A DNA stretch of 5,656 nucleotides from JBFLYE01 sp040756715 [NCBI: bacterium] (lineage in GTDB: Bacteria; UBA9089; UBA9088). A program made the position numbers and the translations under genes. The number at the start of each line of letters is the position of its first letter. Within the stretch, counting starts at the first letter, position 1. The stretch is taken from contig JBFLYE010000152.1 in the NCBI GenBank assembly GCA_040756715.1, positions 1-5,656 on the forward strand, given 5' to 3'. Positions 1 through 5,656 of the stretch are shown here, piece after piece. Below the pieces are notes generated by a model, which worked only from the letters and a program-made list of their open reading frames with translations, did not search any database and was not told the DNA's origin.

Positions 1-1468
1 AGTGGCAAAAATAGAGAAAAAAGAAAAAAAGAAATCTCCGCCGCCTCCATTTATCACAAGCAAATTACAACAGGAGGCATTCCAAAGGCTTTCCTTTCCT
101 TCAAAGAAGACAATGCTCATTGCCCAGCAATTATATGAGGGGTTAGAGGTAGGAGGGGGATCGCCTATAGGCTTGATTACATATATGAGGACAGATTCGC
201 TAAGGGTATCTTCTGAGGCAATATCTGAGATTAGGGGTTATATTAAGAGCACTTTTGGTGAAAACTATGTTCCAAAGCAAAGCCGTTTTTATAAAAATAA
301 AAACAAAGCCCAGGATGCCCATGAGGCAATAAGACCAGCCTTGCCATTTCATATTCCATCTGAGATAAAGAGCTATATTTCAAATGAGCAATTTAGGCTA
401 TATGAGCTTATTGCAAAGAGATTTATCGCCTCACAGATGGAGGATGCTTTATTCTTAACGACAAAGGTAGAGATAAAAGCCCTTGACTATACATTTGTCG
501 CCTCTGGACAGATAGTAAAATTTGATGGATTCATCAAGGTCTATCCCTCGGATGAAAAAGACAAAATTCTTCCTGCTTTGTTAGAAGGCGAAAGTCTTTC
601 CCTTTTAAATATTACCCCCGAGCAGCACTTTACTCAACCCCCTCCAAGGTATAATGAGGGAACATTAGTTAAGGCTTTGGAGGAAAATGGCATTGGAAGG
701 CCTTCTACCTATGCGACAATAATCACGACATTGCTTGAAAGAATGTATGTGGAAAAGAAAGAGAATAAGCTATATCCAACCACAACCGGAAGGCTTGTCT
801 GGGGTCTTTTAAAGGAAAATTTCCCCTCCATTTTTGAGATAAAATTTACCGCAGGTATGGAGGAAAATCTGGATAGGATAGAGGAAGGAGGGGTTAATTG
901 GAAGGACTTACTTTATTCATTTTATCCAGGGTTTTCAAATATGCTAGAAAAAGCAGAAAAAAATATGAAGAATGTAAAAAAGGAAAAAGAAAAGGAAACA
1001 GATATTCTCTGCGAGAAATGTGGAGGGAAAATGGTGATAAGGGAAGGGAAATACGGAGAATTTTTAGCCTGCAAAAACTTTCCAAAATGCAGAAATGCAA
1101 AGCCAATAGGAGAACAAAAGGAAAGGATAGAACCCCAAAAGGCAGGTAAGCCTTGTCCAAGATGCAACCAGGAGCTGGTGATAAGATTTGCTCGTGGTCA
1201 AAAATTCCTTGGTTGTTCTTCCTATCCAGATTGTCGCTATACAGAGCAATTAATAAAGATAACCTGCCCAAAGTGCAAAGAGGGGGTTCTTGTTTATAGA
1301 AAATCAAAGAGGGGCGGTTTTTATGGGTGTTCAAGATACCCGGATTGCACATATATCACCAATAACAAGTTTTTGGAAGAGAAATGCGAAAATTGCAATA
1401 ACCACCTTGTCCAATCGGGAAAAAAGATATTCTGTTTAAATTGCAATTGGACAAGGGAGGATAAATGA
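1..1468 (+). CDS. topA: DNA topoisomerase I (type IA), C-terminal part, cut by left window edge
   Basis: This enzyme relaxes negatively supercoiled DNA by cutting one strand through a 5'-phosphotyrosine link. The frame is open to the left edge, so the GTG at base 2 is an internal Val codon rather than a start. By comparison with E. coli TopA (active Tyr319), roughly 260 residues are missing, including the Toprim domain. Numbering from base 2, the active-site motif GLITYMRTDS puts the catalytic Tyr at residue 61. AHEAIRP follows at 106-112, and the conserved stretch at 213-241 contains GIGRPSTYA. The tail has four zinc ribbons: Cys 337/340/357/363, 385/388/405/411, 422/425/443/449, and a shorter CxxC-CxxC at 462/465/478/481. 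A Lys/Glu-rich linker (about 316-333) separates core from tail. The gene ends 58 bases before the next one, on the same strand. The family assignment is essentially certain. Confidence 0.97.
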   Translation, partial: VAKIEKKEKKKSPPPPFITSKLQQEAFQRLSFPSKKTMLIAQQLYEGLEVGGGSPIGLITYMRTDSLRVSSEAISEIRGYIKSTFGENYVPKQSRFYKNKNKAQDAHEAIRPALPFHIPSEIKSYISNEQFRLYELIAKRFIASQMEDALFLTTKVEIKALDYTFVASGQIVKFDGFIKVYPSDEKDKILPALLEGESLSLLNITPEQHFTQPPPRYNEGTLVKALEENGIGRPSTYATIITTLLERMYVEKKENKLYPTTTGRLVWGLLKENFPSIFEIKFTAGMEENLDRIEEGGVNWKDLLYSFYPGFSNMLEKAEKNMKNVKKEKEKETDILCEKCGGKMVIREGKYGEFLACKNFPKCRNAKPIGEQKERIEPQKAGKPCPRCNQELVIRFARGQKFLGCSSYPDCRYTEQLIKITCPKCKEGVLVYRKSKRGGFYGCSRYPDCTYITNNKFLEEKCENCNNHLVQSGKKIFCLNCNWTREDK

Positions 1469-1491
1469 CCACAGGCACAAAGAAATATAAA

Positions 1492-1526
1492 ATGAAAAAA
1501 ATGCAAAAATGTGGTAAAATTTATTT
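1492..1526 (+). promoter_or_regulatory. candidate extended -10 promoter giving a leaderless transcript
   Basis: TGG-TAAAAT at 1512-1520 matches an extended -10 (TGn then TAtAAT with one mismatch). ATGAAA at 1492-1497 matches TTGACA at four of six positions with a 17-base spacer. Seven bases downstream of the -10 lies base 1527, the A of the next gene's ATG, so the message would have essentially no leader. In agreement, there is no Shine-Dalgarno sequence before this start. A second -10-like box, TATAAA at 1486-1491, would instead give a leader of about 30 bases. This is inferred from pattern only; the AT-rich spacer makes chance matches easy. Confidence 0.42.
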
Positions 1527-3146
1527 ATGAAAAACTTAAAACTCTACCTTTATTTTATCCTTTTTTCTTTCTCTTGCTATGCAAAAACAATAGCATTTCT
1601 TGATTTTGAGGATAGAACGCAAGCTAAGAAAGGAAAAGAGGAGCTTAATTTGCTTATATCTTCCCTATTTCCCTCAGAAAAACTTAGCCTAATTCCACAA
1701 GAAAAGGTTAATAAGGTTCTTACGCCAGCCATACAAAAAGAGCTCGGTATAATTACCCCTGAGATAGCATGGACAATTGGCGAGCTTCTGGAATGCGATT
1801 GTTTAGCAATTGGCTCTATAGAGGATTCCCTTAGCCAAAGGTTTATCAGATTTTCCTTTATCCCTACAAGTAGAAAAGAAGACCCCTATTTAAAAGAATA
1901 TCTTATTTCTTTATTCCTTTCCCATTTTGGAATAAATACAAAGATTGAAAAGCTTATCTTTCAATCAGAGCTTGTTATTCCTTTAGGCAAAGAGGATGGA
2001 ATAAAACCAGGCACAAGGTTTGATGTGATAAGGGATGGGATAAAGATAGCAGAAGCTGAGGTTACATCCCTTGAGGCTCGCAAATCCTTTCTTTCCATTT
2101 TATATTCAAAGGAAAAAATATCTCCATTTGACCTTATAAGAAAAAGCTCCTATGAAATAAACAAAACAAAGGAATTTCTCCTTATCCATACAAAACCAAG
2201 GGCAAGTGTATCCTGGAGGGGAAAAGAAATAGGAGAAAGCCCTATTATTATCAATGATAAAATAGAGGGAGGTCTTCTTGTTAAAAAGGATGGATTTGAG
2301 GATTTAAAGCTTGAAATAGAGAATAAAAGCAATCCCTATTCTTGTCTTGACCTCTCCCTCTTATTAGGAAGATTAAAAAAGGGAGAAAGACCAACTTCCC
2401 TTGCTGTTTCATCCCAGCCTAATAATTGTGAGGTCTTTCTTGATGGAAGGCTGGTTGGTCTTACACCTTTGTTTATTCCAAACCTGGAGGAAAAGGTCTA
2501 TGAGGTTGTGGTAAAAAAGGAGGGGTTTGAGCCTCAAACCCAAAAGGTTTTGGTAAAGGGAGAGCAAGATTTAAGGGTTAATCTTTATTCAATATCATTG
2601 CCAAAAGAGCCTCCTGTTTTCCTAAAGGAAAGGGGATATTTATCAGAGCTTGTTTTTCTTCCCACCTCCCATTGCGAAAAAGGGCTTAAATTTGGACTTA
2701 CATACCCCTATTTATTTCTTTTAAAGATAGGCATTCCCTCAAGCCTTAAAACAGAGATAAGCCTTTTTGGAATGGGTAGTTCCTTAAAGCTAAACTATGA
2801 TTGGTTGGGAATTTCTCTGTATTATAGGCTATACGATATGGAAAAGAAGGAGAAGGAAAAGGATAAGGGGTTTTGGTTTATCTCAAGCCTTCCTTCCAAA
2901 TTTTTCAATATCCACCTTGGGCTAGGTTATTTATGGAAAGAAAAATCTAGTGAAGGACAATATTTTATAGGGATGGATATGCCTATAAAGGGTTTTAATA
3001 TATTGGCTGAATATGAAAAGAAAGGATTTTGCTTTGGTATTCATAAACCATTAAAATTCTTTGATCTAAAGCTTGGAATTGGAGAAAGGGATGAGGAAAC
3101 AAGCTATAATTTTGGAATATACCTTGAAAGAAGAGAGAAGGGATGA
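1527..3146 (+). CDS. exported CsgG/FlgT-like protein with two PEGA domains and a putative outer-membrane beta-barrel C-terminus
   Basis: The exact role is unknown; the architecture suggests an envelope-spanning anchoring or assembly protein. Residues 1-19 form a signal peptide (Lys near the start, hydrophobic core, likely cleavage after CYA); Cys17 is not in a convincing lipobox. Residues 20-135 (TIAFLDFEDR at 21-30, then CDCLAIGSIED at 90-100) resemble the periplasmic fold of CsgG/FlgT. About 147-205 (VIPLGKEDGIKPGTRFDV) resembles the FlgT C-terminal domain. PEGA domains lie at about 217-265 and 290-354; the second has the classic form, with VFLDGRLVGLTP followed by VVVKKEGFEP. From 370 to the end are alternating hydrophobic/polar strands such as FNIHLGLGYLW and FDLKLGIGE, patterned like an outer-membrane barrel of the YjbH-like sort. 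The start is well fixed: an in-frame stop lies four codons upstream (1515-1517) and any later start would lose the signal peptide. The stop overlaps the next ATG as ATGA. The PEGA calls are strong; the FlgT and barrel assignments are pattern-level. Confidence 0.82.
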   Translation: MKNLKLYLYFILFSFSCYAKTIAFLDFEDRTQAKKGKEELNLLISSLFPSEKLSLIPQEKVNKVLTPAIQKELGIITPEIAWTIGELLECDCLAIGSIEDSLSQRFIRFSFIPTSRKEDPYLKEYLISLFLSHFGINTKIEKLIFQSELVIPLGKEDGIKPGTRFDVIRDGIKIAEAEVTSLEARKSFLSILYSKEKISPFDLIRKSSYEINKTKEFLLIHTKPRASVSWRGKEIGESPIIINDKIEGGLLVKKDGFEDLKLEIENKSNPYSCLDLSLLLGRLKKGERPTSLAVSSQPNNCEVFLDGRLVGLTPLFIPNLEEKVYEVVVKKEGFEPQTQKVLVKGEQDLRVNLYSISLPKEPPVFLKERGYLSELVFLPTSHCEKGLKFGLTYPYLFLLKIGIPSSLKTEISLFGMGSSLKLNYDWLGISLYYRLYDMEKKEKEKDKGFWFISSLPSKFFNIHLGLGYLWKEKSSEGQYFIGMDMPIKGFNILAEYEKKGFCFGIHKPLKFFDLKLGIGERDEETSYNFGIYLERREKG

Positions 3147-3313
3147 AAGATACATTATATCCACAAGATTTTGAGAAAGAGGACAAGCATTTAGAGAGGT
3201 TGATTAGGTGGCTTTCTAAATTTCCTGTGAAGAAGAGGTTAGAAATAGGATATCTACACACCCTAGCCGCCATCAAGCTGGATAAATTAAAAAAGAATGA
3301 CGGATCCTATTGA
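3143..3313 (+). CDS. 56-residue small protein of unknown function, partner of the downstream nucleotidyltransferase
   Basis: I do not recognise a family with certainty. The frame opens at ATG 3143, which overlaps the preceding stop as ATGA, and closes at TGA 3311-3313, 17 bases inside the next gene. It fills what would otherwise be a 150-base gap in a tightly packed run. A purine-rich AGAGAGAAGGG lies immediately before the start and may act as a weak ribosome site; coupling to the upstream stop is likely. The product is charged (many Lys, Glu, Asp) with two probable amphipathic helices: about residues 10-25 (ending HLERLIRWLSKF) and 29-51 (KKRLEIGYLHTLAAIKLDKL). There is no signal peptide or membrane segment, so it is presumably cytoplasmic. 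Its size and place suggest a partner, substrate or antitoxin for the nucleotidyltransferase, but that is inference from position. It is too short to be a full HEPN domain. Confidence 0.7.
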   Translation: MKDTLYPQDFEKEDKHLERLIRWLSKFPVKKRLEIGYLHTLAAIKLDKLKKNDGSY

Positions 3314-3758
3314 GTTTATTGGAGCTATTCATCAGAAAGGGGTGAGGTATCTTCTTATTGGCCGGCAAGCAATGATTACCTATGGGATTCCGGTAGCAAC
3401 AATGGATTATGACCTCTATATTGATGGGGAAAGAGAGAATACGGAAAGGCTCTTGGAGGTAGCAAGGGAATTTGGATTATATCCTTCAATAGAGCCAGAA
3501 AAAATAAAGGAACATTTTATGTTCACGCTAGAAAATGACATCACCATTGATGTATTTAGGCCAAAACAAATAGTGAATATAGAGGGAGAAATCCTTCGCT
3601 TTGAAGATTGTTTTAAAAGAAAGAGGCTTTTAAAAGAAGAGGGGTTTGCGGTTTATGTCCCAGATTTAGTAGATCTGGTTAAGCTGAAAAAAACAGGAAA
3701 GGATAAAGACAAGATAGACCTGAAGTATCTCAAGAAGCTTATGGAGATAGAACAATGA
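3297..3758 (+). CDS. minimal nucleotidyltransferase (MNT / AbiEii-like fold)
   Basis: The protein probably transfers a nucleotide from an NTP to a protein, RNA or small molecule; the substrate is unknown. Residues 18-40 carry the polymerase-beta-like signature: a Gly at 22 (LLIGRQAMITYG), then DYD with Asp37 and Asp39 as metal ligands. Asp85 in ITIDVF is the likely third carboxylate. The C-terminus, with DLVDLVKLKKTGKDKDKIDL around 123-142, resembles the Leu/Lys/Asp tail found in AbiEii-like and related small nucleotidyltransferases. At 153 residues it is a bare catalytic domain, far shorter than AbiEii toxins of about 300. Arg23 sits where classic members have Gly or Ser. The ATG at 3297 lies inside the preceding small gene and has no clear Shine-Dalgarno sequence, so translation probably depends on the upstream gene. 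Its stop overlaps the ATPase start. The fold is well supported; toxin, modifier or house-keeping role is open. Confidence 0.82.
   Translation: MTDPIEFIGAIHQKGVRYLLIGRQAMITYGIPVATMDYDLYIDGERENTERLLEVAREFGLYPSIEPEKIKEHFMFTLENDITIDVFRPKQIVNIEGEILRFEDCFKRKRLLKEEGFAVYVPDLVDLVKLKKTGKDKDKIDLKYLKKLMEIEQ
3743..3746 (+). promoter_or_regulatory. Shine-Dalgarno sequence for the GspE/PilB ATPase
   Basis: GGAG lies eight bases before ATG 3755, inside the last codons of the nucleotidyltransferase gene. It fixes the start of the ATPase at the ATGA overlap and is the clearest ribosome site in the window. It allows the ATPase to be translated both by independent initiation and by coupling. Confidence 0.65.
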
Positions 3759-5452
3759 ATATAAGGGATAAAAGAAAATTAGGGGATATGCTGGTTAAGG
3801 CAAATATTATAACCCAGGAGCAGCTTAATAAAGCCCTTGAGGAGCAGAGAAGGGCAAGGGAGAGGCTTGGAAAAACCTTATCAAGGCTTGGCTTTGTCTC
3901 TGAGGAGACAATCCTTAATTTTCTAGGCTCTCAGATGGGCATAGCATATGTAGACTTAGACAATATAGAGATTGAAAGGTTTGGAAAGCTCTTAAGGAAT
4001 GATGTATTAGAGCCAATTGTTAGAAAGCACCTGGCAATCCCAATTTCTCTAAACGATGATGTTTTAACCATTGCAATGGCAGATCCCCTTGATGTATTTG
4101 CTATCGATGACATAAGAAAGGTTACCGGCTGTAAGATAAGGGCGGTTGTCTCCTCTGAGGAAAAGATAAAGGCTGCAATAGAAAAGTATTATAGAAAAAC
4201 AGAAAGTATGGAGGATATCTTAGCCGCGGTTGATGTCAAAGCGGTTGAGGTTTTAAAGGAAGAAGAGACGGTTGACCTTGAGAAGATAAAGGAGGAGGGC
4301 GAGGCGGTTGGAATAATCAAGCTGGTCAACCACTTGCTTTCTGAGGCGGTTGAAAGGGGTGCATCTGATATACACATTGAGCCATATGAGGAGGATTTAA
4401 GGGTAAGATACAGAATAGATGGTGTTCTTCATGAGGTATTCTCTCCACCCAAGAGCCTTTGCCGGGCTATTATCTCAAGGTTTAAGATAATCTCTGGCTT
4501 AAACATTGCAGAGAGAAGGCTTCCCCAAGATGGAAGGTGTTCTATAAGGTTAAGGGATAAAGAGGCAGATATGAGGGTTTCTATTGTTCCCACCTCCTAT
4601 GGAGAAAAGGTTGTAGCAAGAATCCTTGATCCAACATCTATGGCGGTTGACCTTGTAAAATTAGGGTTTTCTAAAAATATGCTTTCTCTCTATGAAAAGA
4701 AGATAAAAGAGCCACATGGGATAATTCTTATCACAGGACCAACCGGCTGCGGAAAGACAACAACCCTTTATTCAACCCTTAGGACACTCAATTCCCCTAA
4801 CAAAAATATTATGACCGTTGAGGATCCTGTTGAGTATAAGATGAGAGGTCTTAATCAAACACAGGCAAAACCTGATATTGGGCTTGATTTTTCAACCACC
4901 CTGCGTTCATTTTTAAGGCAGGATCCCGATATTTTATTTGTTGGTGAGATAAGGGATAAGGAAACAGCAGAGGTTGCCATAAACGCCGCCCTAACCGGAC
5001 ATCTTGTATTCTCCACCCTGCATACAAATGATTCTGTGGGAGCAATAACAAGGCTTCAGAATATGGGTGTTGAGCCATTTCTCATTGCCTCAACCTTGAT
5101 TCTATCGGTTGCCCAGAGGCTGATAAGAAAGATATGCCCTGAATGTAAGGTTTCTTATAAGCCAAAACAAGCCCTGCTTGATTTCTTTAATCTTCCAAGT
5201 GATACACCTCTCTGGAAAGGACAGGGCTGCAAAAAGTGTAGCCAAATTGGATATAAAGGGAGGATTGGTATCTTTGAGCTTCTTGATATTGACCCCGAAA
5301 TTCAAGAGCTTATTACAGAAAGGGAACCTGCCTCCAGAATAACAGAGCTTGCTATGGAAAAAGGGCTAACTACATTAAAGGATGCCTCGAAGGAAAAGGT
5401 TTTAGAAGGGATAACCACAATAGAAGAAGGGATAAGGGTTATCGCAGGATAA
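3755..5452 (+). CDS. gspE/pilB: GspE/PilB-family assembly ATPase with tandem MshEN-type N-terminus
   Basis: This is a hexameric cytoplasmic ATPase that powers pilus or pseudopilus extension at the inner membrane. The N-terminus has two 24-residue MshEN-type motifs, 8-31 and 37-60, separated by five residues. The full T2SSE N-terminal domain runs to about 146, followed by an acidic linker. The core starts near 185, with GASDIHIEP at 202-210 and RVRYRIDG at 216-223. Walker A is GPTGCGKT at 328-335 (Lys334), with Cys332 where Ser is usual. The Asp box is TVEDPVEY at 354-361, Walker B is ILFVGEIRD at 393-401 (Glu398), and the His box is TGHLVFSTLHTND at 414-426. A zinc site is formed by Cys 461/464 and 492/495. 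The length of 565 is normal and complete, ending in tandem TAA stops. Family members of type II secretion, pilus and Msh systems are too alike here to separate. No pilT, pilC or gspF follows within the remaining 200 bases. Confidence 0.95.
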   Translation: MNIRDKRKLGDMLVKANIITQEQLNKALEEQRRARERLGKTLSRLGFVSEETILNFLGSQMGIAYVDLDNIEIERFGKLLRNDVLEPIVRKHLAIPISLNDDVLTIAMADPLDVFAIDDIRKVTGCKIRAVVSSEEKIKAAIEKYYRKTESMEDILAAVDVKAVEVLKEEETVDLEKIKEEGEAVGIIKLVNHLLSEAVERGASDIHIEPYEEDLRVRYRIDGVLHEVFSPPKSLCRAIISRFKIISGLNIAERRLPQDGRCSIRLRDKEADMRVSIVPTSYGEKVVARILDPTSMAVDLVKLGFSKNMLSLYEKKIKEPHGIILITGPTGCGKTTTLYSTLRTLNSPNKNIMTVEDPVEYKMRGLNQTQAKPDIGLDFSTTLRSFLRQDPDILFVGEIRDKETAEVAINAALTGHLVFSTLHTNDSVGAITRLQNMGVEPFLIASTLILSVAQRLIRKICPECKVSYKPKQALLDFFNLPSDTPLWKGQGCKKCSQIGYKGRIGIFELLDIDPEIQELITEREPASRITELAMEKGLTTLKDASKEKVLEGITTIEEGIRVIAG

Positions 5453-5523
5453 TAACAGAGTTGGTATATGTTTAGCTTCCTTAATATTTATAGTATCTTC
5501 CATTACTTAGTGCAAAAATAGAT

Positions 5524-5561
5524 AGGGTGGTGTTTATCTGTTAAAAATTCATCCACCTTTT
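5524..5561 (+). terminator. weak terminator-like hairpin after the ATPase gene
   Basis: AGGGTGG at 5524-5530 can pair with CCACCTT at 5553-5559 (seven pairs, one of them G-U), and the stem runs into TTTT at 5558-5561. The 22-base loop is long and the T run short, so it is a poor intrinsic terminator. It lies about 70 bases after the stop, where the end of the operon would be expected. Confidence 0.28.
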
Positions 5562-5565
5562 AAGA

Positions 5566-5656
5566 AATTTTGAATTCTAAATTTTGAATTTTGAATTGAA
5601 GGTTTAAGTTTTATAAAATTTTTTCCCTTTTAATTCAAAATTCAACATTCAAAATT
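5566..5656. repeat. AT-rich interrupted inverted repeat built of AATTTTGAATT units
   Basis: The left half has AATTTTGAATT units at 5566-5576, 5580-5590 and 5587-5597, the last two overlapping. The inner arm TTGAATTTTGAATTGAA (5584-5600) pairs with TTTAATTCAAAATTCAA (5629-5645) at 16 of 17 positions, plus a G-U in RNA. An outer arm of ten bases (5566-5575) pairs exactly with 5647-5656. The 28-base loop contains the palindrome TTTTATAAAA (5609-5618). The repeat touches the right edge and may continue beyond it. No coding potential is seen. It is likely an intergenic repeat element; a role as transcript end or 3' stabiliser is possible but unproven. Confidence 0.6.

Larger units (their letters stand above)
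5453..5656. other. non-coding AT-rich tail of the window
   Basis: Nothing gene-like is visible on either strand after the ATPase stop. The stretch contains only the weak hairpin near 5524-5561 and the inverted repeat from 5566. A sharp rise in A+T and loss of the purine-rich coding bias mark the end of the coding run. Confidence 0.7.

Noticed and set aside
898-1149. Same-strand 83-codon frame inside topA
   Set aside because: Lys/Arg/Glu-rich product from an out-of-frame reading of purine-rich DNA; topA itself is intact there, so no frameshift is implied.
894-1352. Reverse-strand open frame of 152 codons inside topA
   Set aside because: It lies wholly within the zinc-ribbon part of a clearly real gene; its product is a shadow of that coding bias with no recognisable domain.
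1468-1515. ACCACA / TGTGGT inverted repeat flanking the topA-PEGA gap
   Set aside because: Only six pairs with a 36-base loop and no T run; not convincing as terminator or operator.
1492-1530. 12-codon leader frame ending in an ATGA overlap with the PEGA gene start
   Set aside because: Too short, no ribosome site, and it spans the candidate promoter; the overlap is likely chance in A/T-rich DNA.
4736-4759. Damaged Walker A in the ATPase because of Cys332
   Set aside because: Gly, Lys334 and Thr335 are all present; the Cys sits at a variable position of the loop, so ATP binding should be intact.
5468-5521. 17-codon hydrophobic frame after the ATPase gene
   Set aside because: No Shine-Dalgarno sequence, very short and AT-driven composition; no support for translation.
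5453-5656. CRISPR array in the repeat-rich right end
   Set aside because: The repeated unit is about 11 bases and copies overlap or sit 7-14 bases apart with no spacers; this does not fit a CRISPR array.

Overview
The window reads as a piece of an AT-rich genome from an uncultivated, two-membrane (Gram-negative type) bacterium. The coding strand is rich in purines, Arg is mostly AGA/AGG and Ile often ATA. The diderm reading rests on a secreted protein with PEGA domains and a C-terminal segment patterned like an outer-membrane barrel, and on a type IV pilus/type II secretion ATPase. The style resembles candidate-phylum genomes such as the Omnitrophota/Desantisbacteria/WOR-3 kind, but that is an impression; the window holds no rRNA or other marker to place it.

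Layout: all genes are on the + strand. At 1-1468 is the C-terminal two thirds of DNA topoisomerase I (topA), cut by the left edge, with the catalytic Tyr and four zinc-ribbon modules. A 58-base gap (1469-1526) carries a candidate extended -10 promoter placed so that transcription would begin at or beside the next start codon. At 1527-3146 is a 539-residue exported protein: signal peptide, CsgG/FlgT-like periplasmic domains, two PEGA domains and a beta-rich C-terminus. At 3143-3313 is a 56-codon gene that a 60-residue cutoff would miss; its start overlaps the previous stop (ATGA). At 3297-3758 is a minimal 153-residue nucleotidyltransferase overlapping the small gene by 17 bases. At 3755-5452 is a 565-residue GspE/PilB-family ATPase, again joined by an ATGA overlap. 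The last ~200 bases are non-coding and hold a weak terminator-like hairpin and a long AT-rich inverted repeat built from AATTTTGAATT units.

Working together: the PEGA/barrel protein and the GspE/PilB ATPase could serve the same envelope machine, the first in the periplasm and outer membrane and the second on the cytoplasmic side of the inner membrane. The ATPase keeps a tandem MshEN-type N-terminus, the fold that binds cyclic di-GMP in MshE, with two substitutions in the first motif. Between them sits an overlapping pair, small protein plus nucleotidyltransferase, that looks like a self-contained two-gene module of toxin-antitoxin or modification style. Stop/start overlaps tie the last four genes together, so they are probably translated from one message. 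The least explained part of the window is this small-protein/nucleotidyltransferase pair.
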